A stretch of 32,144 bases of DNA, from positions 1-32,144 of the IMG/VR virus record IMGVR_UViG_3300009172_000026; one strand, given 5' to 3'. This document shows, in pieces, positions 1 to 8,500 of this stretch (position 1 is the first letter of the stretch; the number at the start of each line of letters is the position of its first letter). The stretch is from a virus. The notes under the pieces were generated by a model that saw nothing but the letters and a program-made list of their open reading frames with translations, did not search any database and was not told the DNA's origin. Position numbers and translations under genes: made by a program.

Positions 1-1399
1 CACACTTATACTTAATGTCTGCGGCTGTCAGACCAGCACTTAATCCATCTCCAGGCGCTGGCGGGGTGTATGTGATTGCCACACCAAGTTCTGTCTTACT
101 TGAAACAACATAAGCCCAGTAGTGGTACTTAGAGTCCATGATTGTTTCGAACTTGCCCTTTGAACCATAGTTTGCGCCTGACATCTGAGTCAAAAGAGAA
201 GTGCCGGTTCCAGCGTAGGCATCGGTCGCAATATCTGTAAGCGCATTGATTTTAGCTAATCCAACATTAGATAGACTAGCAGAAGAGTAACCCGTAACAG
301 TGATAGTGCCTGTAAGCCCGGTAAGAGTGCTACCAGTAGGCCAAGTGCTACCTCCATTGAGAGCATTTTTTAATGCGGCATGAATAGGTCTTTCAAACTT
401 CGCAATATAGGGCAAAAGTGCTGTGCCATAGTTTGTGGTGTTTGTTCTTGTGTGACCATCACCGCCCCACTGCATATCAAGCAGATAGAAATCAATCCAG
501 TAGTCGAGGTCACGTTTACACTTCAATTCGATGGTTGAAGCAGTGCCTGGTAGTGAAAGAAGCGTCGCTAGATCCGAATAAAAGTCTGGATTAGAACCCG
601 TTATCTTTGCTAGGGCAGCGTCGATGATAGCATATCGGCTATCTTGAACAAGCTTTCTATCTTTAGGAAGATTATCAGCGGCAATGGTGGTAGCGGCTTC
701 ACTTGCACCTAGACCTACAATACGATAGTCATCGTTCTGGGTAACTTGAACACTACCCGTTGGATCACCGCCGCGATATAGAAGCGGATCGGTTGAGTCA
801 GCGTTACCATAGGGAGAATTGGGTGATTTAATAAGAGACTGTGAGCGCCTTACAACCGAGAAGTTGTCTTCTTGGCTATTGTCCCTTGTTTCCCAGAAGT
901 ACCCATCAAAGTTATCGTAGATACCGAATTTACGAATAGAGGGATTCTGTGAAAAAGATTTTTGCGATACGCTTGACTTAATACCAAACGTTGCGGCTGA
1001 TACACGACCAGGTTGATACCTGAAGAAGCGTTTAGATGTCAAGACAGCACTTTTATTACGTGGAGCCTCTACAAGTGCGCCAGCTTCGTTTGGTAAGTGC
1101 TTGATTCCGTAACCGGGAACATGATACTCGGGACTAAGCGACCACTCAGACGGGTTAACGTCATACGTGTTAACGTCTGCGAAGATACCCAAAGCAACTT
1201 CAGCCCGAGGAATACCCAAGAGAGAAAGAGCGACCTCGGATTGAACTTTATTCTGTTCTACTACGGGAATGGGTGTCTGGTCTGACGCCATGACTACCGG
1301 AATAGATTTCCCTGCGGGTTGTGGCCCCGGTGAAACAGGAGTAGTTCTACCCACGTTTACTACACTAGCATTATTATTTACATTCGTTATGCTTGACAT
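1..1399 (-). CDS. Large virion structural protein, N-terminal part (runs off the left edge)
   Basis: An open frame runs from an ATG at 1399-1397 to the left edge without a stop, giving at least 466 codons; the C-terminus is missing. The start follows the TAA of the upstream gene by one base and has an AAGGA ribosome site in that gene's last codons. Residues about 30-45 read IPVVMASDQTPIPVV, a motif that recurs in many phage structural proteins. It is followed by a conserved-looking block with SLLGIPRAE, FADVNTYDVNPSEW and LVEAPRNKSAVLTSKRFF. From memory, similar blocks occur in large structural proteins of T4-like cyanophages; I cannot name a T4 counterpart. Being last in the tail and adhesin operon, it is probably a baseplate-peripheral or fibre component. 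Function is inferred from context only. Confidence 0.8.
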   Translation of the reverse strand, partial: MSSITNVNNNASVVNVGRTTPVSPGPQPAGKSIPVVMASDQTPIPVVEQNKVQSEVALSLLGIPRAEVALGIFADVNTYDVNPSEWSLSPEYHVPGYGIKHLPNEAGALVEAPRNKSAVLTSKRFFRYQPGRVSAATFGIKSSVSQKSFSQNPSIRKFGIYDNFDGYFWETRDNSQEDNFSVVRRSQSLIKSPNSPYGNADSTDPLLYRGGDPTGSVQVTQNDDYRIVGLGASEAATTIAADNLPKDRKLVQDSRYAIIDAALAKITGSNPDFYSDLATLLSLPGTASTIELKCKRDLDYWIDFYLLDMQWGGDGHTRTNTTNYGTALLPYIAKFERPIHAALKNALNGGSTWPTGSTLTGLTGTITVTGYSSASLSNVGLAKINALTDIATDAYAGTGTSLLTQMSGANYGSKGKFETIMDSKYHYWAYVVSSKTELGVAITYTPPAPGDGLSAGLTAADIKYKC

Positions 1400-1400
1400 A

Positions 1401-4232
1401 TTAGATTATCCTTCCTTGTGCCATCACAAAGGTATCGATTATATTTAGTGAACCGCCAGCCCCGACGTTCAGGCCAGCCCCACTGCCAGCGCCGTGGAAC
1501 TTTATAACCACTGTCCTTTCTCCTCCGTCTTCTGCACCAATAGACTGAACAGTGCCTTCGAATACGTTATTTGGGTTAGACCAACCGTAGTGTGTCGATC
1601 CTTTGAATCTGACTCTTTGATTGAGTGCCAAATACAATGTACTTACTGTAGTAATGCTATAGGTGTCACCGGACCAAGATCCAGTTCCCTCTATCGTGGC
1701 AGCGGTAACTTCATGGCGATACGAAGCTGACCACCCTATGCCTTGATGTAATTCATTAGCTGCTTTTAACGTCGAATAGCTGTAAGCGCCGTTACCTGTC
1801 TTAATTGACTGTACGGTGGCACTAGATATATCAAACGCAAACTGTCCAAGAGCCCTATCCATTCCAGCCGGTCTATCATTGATCGTGATGCCGTCAACAC
1901 CGCCGCTAGTGGCAGTACCATCTCCAGAACTCGGGACAGCACAGATGAAAGAAGACCCAACATCGAATACGTGCCCACTCGTCCCAGCCGCTGTGTTCCA
2001 GTCAGCCTGTAATGTGGTGGTGCCTAACGACAGGATTACATATCTCTTACCAACGGTAAAGTTAGCAGGAGTATAAGTTGTTCCGTAAATTTCTTCAACG
2101 CCCTGAGCAGACTTAGAAATAAAGAATGCTCTGTATTCGATTGAAGAACCCGACTCTGATAGAGACAGGTTATACGCCGAACCATTTTCTTGATAAACAT
2201 GAATAAGGCTTTGATAATCATCATTAGATGCTGCCGCTTCATACAGATCAATGTTAATCGAATCGTATTCGCTATTCAATATATCTGGTGTAGGAAGATA
2301 CTCGTTCGCAGGTCCCATAAGAACGTTAGGCGAAGACAAGAAGAATGTTGATCCATACACAAACAATCCAGATCCACAGTTTCTAATAATATTATTCGAC
2401 ACAACTCCCCTATTTGTTACAGATACATCAACATAATCGGTGAAGTTCTCGAATCTATTACCCGTGATCATGGTAGTCGTTCCACCATCTACTACTAGAG
2501 GAGAGTAATCGTACCTATCCGTGATGCCGCTATTAACAACTTCACTAGTATTCATTTTTAATTCGACTGGCGATCTCGCCCAGATGCCTCCAGCTGGCAC
2601 ATTTTTAATGCGAACTCTGTCTAACAGAAGCGAGTCGCAGCCAGTGCCAAAATCTAACATGTAGTTTTTATTGAATGTTGTAGAGTCGGCAAACAAGAAC
2701 TGTTCTGTAAAGTTGCCATCAAGGTCAACACCGACGATAGAGATGCCAGTTGCGTTAGTGCTACTTGTTGATATGATTAACTTGGCGTTATCTGTTTCTG
2801 CTTCACCACCAGTCCAAGGAAGCTTTCTAATCTTTGTAATGTAAGATGTTCCGACTAAGCCGAAGTTGTTTGGTACACTAAGTTGGGCTGTGTTATATGT
2901 TTTAGCATTCAACACGATGCTCTTCTTGCCCACAGATATTTTTGCCGTGATGGCGTCACGAATGAGCGATGTGTCGTTATGTGAGATTGCCACAGATTCG
3001 CTCTGGTTAATAAACACATAATCGTCTAATACGAGATCGAATGAGGTAGAGGTATCGGTTATGGACACGATAGTCTTATCTACCCAGCCACGTAAGGCCG
3101 AAGATGGTGGTGTCAATGGGAAATGTGTCACGCTCGTGTATGAGTTGTCAGCGGGGTTTTTACCTGACCAATCAGTATAGTCAAACGTATAGTAATCGAT
3201 CCACGAGCCTGTATCAACTTCCTTTCTTCCTAGAACTGCGACAAGCTTATAGCCGGCGGTGTCGCCCACTTGGCGATAAACGGCAATGCCTTTATCAGCA
3301 GGAGTGTTGGTGAAGTTTAGTCTAATAAAGTTTGTAACGTTGAATGCGTCTAATGTGGCAGTACTACCCAATTCAGTGGGAGTTTTAATAGTAGCAATCG
3401 CAGCACTACTGGCAGGAGAAATTTCTCCAGTTGCGACATCAAACTCAGAAATCTTATATGACAATTTTGTATAATTAGGTGTGTCCGGTACTTCAGTTAA
3501 AAAGCCTGCTACAGTGAGCGATAATCCAGATGTGAGAGTGGTTGCTTCGTATGCTGTCGATGCGCCATAGAGGCGCAGAACTTGTCCAACGGCGAAGGCT
3601 GTTCTCACATTTATATCAGAAATCCTAACACTCTTCGACTGAGTTTGGGGTGATACTCCTTCCAGCGATACGAACGTTCCAGCTTGGCCGCTCAAACTAT
3701 CTGAAGATGTGCCTTGGTCGAATGTGTTATTATACGTGTTGTATAGTCCACCAAACAGCGCATTGACCCGAGCGTCTGCACGAGTTTCAGTGTAAAATTT
3801 ATTTACACTGCCTTCGTTGACGTAATCAGATAGCATAGTTATATTACTGCTACCGTCGTAGATCATCTTGCCTGTATTTGTGTCGTAACGAATGAAACCT
3901 GTGTTGTTCGTTAACTGCGACAAGTTGCTAGCAATCGTAGGCGCGCCAGTGAGGTTCGCAAATGCTAAGAAGTATGCGCTGGGTTTATACTCTCCATTGT
4001 AATACAGAGTCGAAGACCCTAGTGTATTTCCGGCGCTTAACGGATTGTAGCTGTTGAGCGCAGTGACCATATTGGCCTGGTTGGCGTTAAACGTATCGCT
4101 ATCTACGACAGTGCTTTTAAGGTCTAAGAATGTGATTTTTTTAGACTGAGTTTCGCTGCTATCCGTTAATAGAAATATGTCCGCATTGTCCGGAGTACTG
4201 AGCGCAGTTAGCTGTGAAAGTCGTTTAGTCAT
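1401..4232 (-). CDS. Tailspike-like virion protein with parallel beta-helix
   Basis: A 943-residue protein. Residues 1-40 (KRLSQLTAL..DIFLLTD..KKITFLDL) form an anchoring-type N-terminus often seen at the start of phage adhesins. Roughly residues 430-690 look like a right-handed parallel beta-helix of the pectate-lyase type: a turn with LNAKTY..AQLSVPNNFGLVG is followed by short repeated strands such as TTTMITGNRFENF and RGVVSNNIIRNCGSGLFV. Around residues 722-777 is a WNTAAGTSG module that also occurs in two other virion proteins here. No catalytic residues can be assigned. A perfect late promoter (TATAAATA) lies about 30 bases upstream. The likely role is host-surface binding or glycan degradation at the baseplate; this is inferred from fold-like pattern and position. 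Confidence 0.8.
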   Translation of the reverse strand: MTKRLSQLTALSTPDNADIFLLTDSSETQSKKITFLDLKSTVVDSDTFNANQANMVTALNSYNPLSAGNTLGSSTLYYNGEYKPSAYFLAFANLTGAPTIASNLSQLTNNTGFIRYDTNTGKMIYDGSSNITMLSDYVNEGSVNKFYTETRADARVNALFGGLYNTYNNTFDQGTSSDSLSGQAGTFVSLEGVSPQTQSKSVRISDINVRTAFAVGQVLRLYGASTAYEATTLTSGLSLTVAGFLTEVPDTPNYTKLSYKISEFDVATGEISPASSAAIATIKTPTELGSTATLDAFNVTNFIRLNFTNTPADKGIAVYRQVGDTAGYKLVAVLGRKEVDTGSWIDYYTFDYTDWSGKNPADNSYTSVTHFPLTPPSSALRGWVDKTIVSITDTSTSFDLVLDDYVFINQSESVAISHNDTSLIRDAITAKISVGKKSIVLNAKTYNTAQLSVPNNFGLVGTSYITKIRKLPWTGGEAETDNAKLIISTSSTNATGISIVGVDLDGNFTEQFLFADSTTFNKNYMLDFGTGCDSLLLDRVRIKNVPAGGIWARSPVELKMNTSEVVNSGITDRYDYSPLVVDGGTTTMITGNRFENFTDYVDVSVTNRGVVSNNIIRNCGSGLFVYGSTFFLSSPNVLMGPANEYLPTPDILNSEYDSINIDLYEAAASNDDYQSLIHVYQENGSAYNLSLSESGSSIEYRAFFISKSAQGVEEIYGTTYTPANFTVGKRYVILSLGTTTLQADWNTAAGTSGHVFDVGSSFICAVPSSGDGTATSGGVDGITINDRPAGMDRALGQFAFDISSATVQSIKTGNGAYSYSTLKAANELHQGIGWSASYRHEVTAATIEGTGSWSGDTYSITTVSTLYLALNQRVRFKGSTHYGWSNPNNVFEGTVQSIGAEDGGERTVVIKFHGAGSGAGLNVGAGGSLNIIDTFVMAQGRII

Positions 4233-4262
4233 CTACATTGCCTTTGAATACGTTGTCATTGT

Positions 4263-4270
4263 TATTTATA
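4263..4270 (-). promoter_or_regulatory. T4-type late promoter box
   Basis: The minus strand reads TATAAATA, the exact T4 late promoter consensus recognised by gp55 with gp33. It is about 30 bases upstream of the tailspike-like gene, in the short gap after the S74 adhesin gene, so it can start a transcript for the last two genes of the operon. Confidence 0.75.
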
Positions 4271-4288
4271 GTACAGTTATACATCAGT

Positions 4289-5377
4289 CTATCGGCCATT
4301 CACTTTTAATTCTTCGATCTCCGCTTTCAGTTCTTTGATTGCCTCTATAAGAAGACCGACAATGTTGCCGTACATGACCGCTTTTGAAACTTCGCCGTCA
4401 AGTAGTTCTACTTCGTACACAACTTGTGGAAATACTTCTTCAAACTCCTGAGCTATAACACCGGTCATAGGGGTCGGATCACCGATATAGTTATATGTGT
4501 ACCCCGAGACTTGAGAAATTTTATCGAGAGCCCCTTCAATCTTTACCAGGTTCTCTTTTCGATTGATGTCGGATATGCTACCCTGAGAGGTGACTGTTCC
4601 CTCTGCAACAATATCACCAGAATATGAGTTAAGCCGAATTTTTGATTCGAGACCATTAGCGATATAAAGACTTGAACCTGTAGGCTGAGTCTCAGCCCCC
4701 GGGTCTGGTATAAATGACCAAAATACATTTGCAGAAGTGGAGTCGCCCGGGACGCCAGATGTCGTGATGATAAACGAATCAGGAACGCTGAAGCCGACCA
4801 CACCAAAGTCGCCCTGTTTTAATGTCGTTTTTGCCGTGCCATCGTCGCCCAACTGCAACTCGAACGTGTCGTTGATCTTGAGGTTACCCGTTAAAGTGCC
4901 GCCGTCTGTACTCAGGATGCTTGTGGGTAAAAGACCATCTGCGATTGTTAGATTGGTACCAGTGATAGTCCCGTCATTCGCATCAATCCGCAGTAATGCG
5001 TTGCCCTTTTTAATGTCGAACTGTGTTTGAGTTGCGTTAGTGCCTAGGGTCCAAGTTAGTGCGTCAGATAGATAGTACTTGACTTCTGCCGCTGCCGCAC
5101 TCTTAATCTGTAACTCGCCGGTAAGCTTCGCATCAGCGTTGATTGTGATTAAGTTATCGGTATTAGCGGGGGGTGCGTCAATTGTATTAATGAATAGCGT
5201 ATTGCCACTGATATTGCCACCACCACTGATATTGCCACCAATAACGATGTTACCATCGTTTGTCTCAGCATCACCAATTGTGACAGCCTCTGCTAAAGCA
5301 TCAATGATGTCGTTGGTTCGATCTTTCCATTGGCCGAACGTATTTGCATTAGTGATTGGAACTAGAGTTGTACTCAT
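4289..5377 (-). CDS. Phage adhesin with C-terminal S74 intramolecular chaperone
   Basis: A 362-residue protein. Its C-terminal 94 residues, from Ser269, match the peptidase S74 self-cleaving chaperone domain. SDINRKEN carries the expected Ser269 and Lys274 pair, five residues apart as in endosialidase-type domains. It is followed by ALDKISQVSGYTY, a GVIAQEFEEVFPQVV block and a helical tail (IVGLLIEAIKELKAEIEELK). In known members the domain drives trimerisation and is then cut off just before the serine. The N-terminal part is beta-rich and contains GGNISGGGNISGN repeats, as in fibre shafts. Its ATG overlaps the TGA of the upstream small gene (ATGA), which suggests coupled translation. Probably a trimeric fibre or spike. 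Confidence 0.85.
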   Translation of the reverse strand: MSTTLVPITNANTFGQWKDRTNDIIDALAEAVTIGDAETNDGNIVIGGNISGGGNISGNTLFINTIDAPPANTDNLITINADAKLTGELQIKSAAAAEVKYYLSDALTWTLGTNATQTQFDIKKGNALLRIDANDGTITGTNLTIADGLLPTSILSTDGGTLTGNLKINDTFELQLGDDGTAKTTLKQGDFGVVGFSVPDSFIITTSGVPGDSTSANVFWSFIPDPGAETQPTGSSLYIANGLESKIRLNSYSGDIVAEGTVTSQGSISDINRKENLVKIEGALDKISQVSGYTYNYIGDPTPMTGVIAQEFEEVFPQVVYEVELLDGEVSKAVMYGNIVGLLIEAIKELKAEIEELKVNGR

Positions 5378-5556
5378 TTTGATATCTCTTTAACTGTATT
5401 TTCTAGGGTTTGCATAGCACACTCCAGCTTACATATCCTTACCTCTAGATTCTTAATGTATTTATCTTGTTCCTTACGAGCAACTGCACTCCGATATGCA
5501 CTAACATCGGTGTTCACGAGTGCTACATCCTTTCTAACGAACTCTGTTTGTATCAT
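5374..5556 (-). CDS. Small coiled-coil protein between two large tail genes
   Basis: A 60-residue protein whose C-terminal half (residues 30-60, KYIKNLEVRICKLECAMQTLENTVKEI) has a heptad pattern typical of a short coiled coil. It overlaps the upstream DUF4815 gene and the downstream S74 gene by ATGA at both ends, so it is translated in a coupled block and is very likely real despite its size. It could help attach or trimerise the fibre made by the next gene. I do not recognise a named family. Confidence 0.75.
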   Translation of the reverse strand: MIQTEFVRKDVALVNTDVSAYRSAVARKEQDKYIKNLEVRICKLECAMQTLENTVKEISK

Positions 5557-8500
5557 GTTAGTGCAATCGCTCTGTAATCGTAGATGTGGGGGAACAAGTT
5601 AACAGCTGGGCTTACAACCAAAGATTTGGTTTCAATCTCAGCGTTAGTTGCGTGACGCATAACAAACTTCATTTGGAAAGAACTATATTCGTTTGTGTTC
5701 TCAACTTCGTCCAGTGTGTATTCAAATTGACGATAATCTTTTGTGTTAGCTGCGTTTGAGTACATATCAGGATTCTGATTGTCTAACTGTATCCAACCGC
5801 TTTGCACTTCAACGTTTGTTGGGTAAGTGAATCTCACGTAAACGTCAACAAAAGTTCCAGCCGGGCGATATGCGCTCAGGAAAACTTTCATCCCATTTGC
5901 GTCTAATTGCTCTTGCAGTATAACTTCTTTAGATATCCACTTAGATGTCGTGCTTTCGGCTGCCGTGATTTGATATTTGTAAACGTTCAATATAGACAGA
6001 TCAGCGTCAACGATGGGCGAAGCTGAGGTGAATCCATTGTTTGTCATAGATACCCTGACAGAGAAATCGGCTGTTGCGGGATTCGTTGAATTAATAATAT
6101 TACTCCTACTATTAATCACACGAGGGTTGTTAATCGTGTAAACGTTTCCGTTTGACTGAATCACTTTGTCAACAGTATTTCCATTATACAACGTAAAGTC
6201 TGTGGATGTTCTGATTGTATTATTAACGTAGATTTGCGGCTGAAAGTAAGACAGCGCTTCATTATTCACGGATGTCACATAAGCAGTAGCCCCGCTATTG
6301 TAACCAGTGATGACTTGGCTATTGTTTCGTGCTGTTCCATCTCCTGCCGTACCAGCACCAGTAGCAACGAACGTCTGGCCCAAAGTGGGAGTGCCGGAAG
6401 CGCCTATAGCATTCCAGTTTGACGTTGTTGTAGCGCTGCCCACGTTCGTTATAGTGTACGTGTTACCTTGAACAAAGCTCCCGATAATAGTTGGCTCATT
6501 GTCATCAATGAAGTTTGATGCCGTTGCGGAACTGGCCCTTAAGAATAAACGATCAGGATTTCTAGCGTTAAAGTGAGACACTCTACCTGCAACACACAAA
6601 TACGCTTCGGCGGATGTAGTTGTTGTAGAATTGTAAGGAGTCTCTAATGTAATAGTAGTGGAGGTCACATTATCAACAGTAGAGGTCGTTACATTCGAAA
6701 TCTTAGATAAGAACTTATTATTCAATCCATACGCTAGATAGATATAGTCGTTCTCTGCAAACGAAGTGTTTCCTGTGATAACCACTGTCTGAAGAGTTGG
6801 CCCTGTGACGGCGGCGTCATAAGATGTGTCCTTTAGGACGTAGGCAAGTTCGTCATTCAGGAACGAGTTAGTTGTATTCCGAACCGTCAAAAACTCAACA
6901 TCATTAGGAACAAGGTTAACATAACCAGTGGTCTCTTGGAAGCTATATCGCTTCAATGTGAATTTGAGGTCTTCATCTTGATACGATTTCCACGCGCTGT
7001 CGTTTGTAGAAGTGAATAGAACACCGTCACCCCAGTCTAGCGTGATCGGAACACCCGAACCCACGTCTGTTTCGCCGACTTTACACGTCCATATCAGATA
7101 ACCTGGGGCGTTAGCATCAGGAATGACGACGAAGCAGTATTCTTTTTCAATGTTTAATTTAACAGGATTCTTAAACTCAAAAGTAGTCGCAGTAGCGGCA
7201 GTGTCAGATACATTGATCTGATTTGCCCGAAGATGCTTTCTACCAAAAGGAAGAACTGTGCTTGACGGATAACCATTGACAACTTCACGAATCTCAACAG
7301 TTGCACCGAAATACAGACTCTTCGCTTTAAAGTATACGTCAACTTCACTTAGCATAACGACACTGGCACCGTTTGCTTGTCCAGTTCTAATCTTAAACGT
7401 TTGTGCGATGGGATCGTTAGGTGCGGCCCGTGTGAACTGTCTTTGAACGATATTGGATGCAACGCCAAAGTCAACTGTACGTGTAGTAAAGTTTAAATCG
7501 GACTTACCAACGTCAAAGTTGAACGCACGATAAGTGGCTTTGCTATAAGAAGTTTTGGCAGAATCAATGCTTGAGTACGTATCAACGTCAACAATTTCAA
7601 GTGTGTTTTGACCAACGAAGAACGTGTCTGCAGGAATCATAAAGACCGCAGTAAGAGTGCCTTCTATATCTGTTCGAACCTGAGCACCCTTCATTCCCTT
7701 GATCTGTACATTCGCTACGTTGTACTCCGTATTTAACCCCACGGTTGTTGGGTTAATACTGCCGGGATATACGTGAGCATTGACATCAACTTCTTGAAAG
7801 TAGAAGTAGTGGCGAGTATTAGGTCTTAGCCCAGTGACAAGAATTTTAACTTCCCTTGACTGTACGTAAGGCTTCATGTTAATGTCAGTGATGAAGTTAC
7901 CGACTGCGGCAGAGAATTGTTCGTTTGTCGTTGCTGTCAACTCGGAAATTGATGCGTCTTGTGTAAAGTTTTGAGTACGACTTCGCCCGCTACCATTAAA
8001 TCCTGTTGACGTTTCTGTGCCCACATTGTCTTCTCGAACAAATGGAATAAGCTCTTGAATATTGTCAACCAAATCGAGGAGTGATGATGCAAAGTCGATT
8101 TCAAACTCAACGGCTGGATTTTTAATTACGTTATATCCAGCATCGAACGGTGGTAGAATATTCGACTTACCCTGATAGCTAAAGAAGTTTGAGACACAGT
8201 TCCTAAAGTTTGTTGCGTATGGTTGTTCAACTGTAGTGACACGAGATCCCGTGTCTGCTAAGGTGACAACATCTTGGAATACGTTCGCACCATCAGAAGA
8301 GCCGACTTTTAAGTCAACAGGAAACTGAGTTACTGCGGGCGTAGCAACAGTACGTGATTTATCAATAGCGGATTTGAATTCAGGATCAGAGATTGCGCCC
8401 ACTACAAGATTCTTAAAGCCATCTACAAGAATCCCATTCTTGAAGCGAGGGTTTCCTGAAACATCCGGAATGAAAAAGTCTTTTGCTTCCGCCTCTAAAA

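Noticed and set aside
3608-3615. TATAAATG late-promoter-like sequence inside the tailspike-like gene
   Set aside because: It is deep inside the gene with no start codon nearby on that strand; probably chance.
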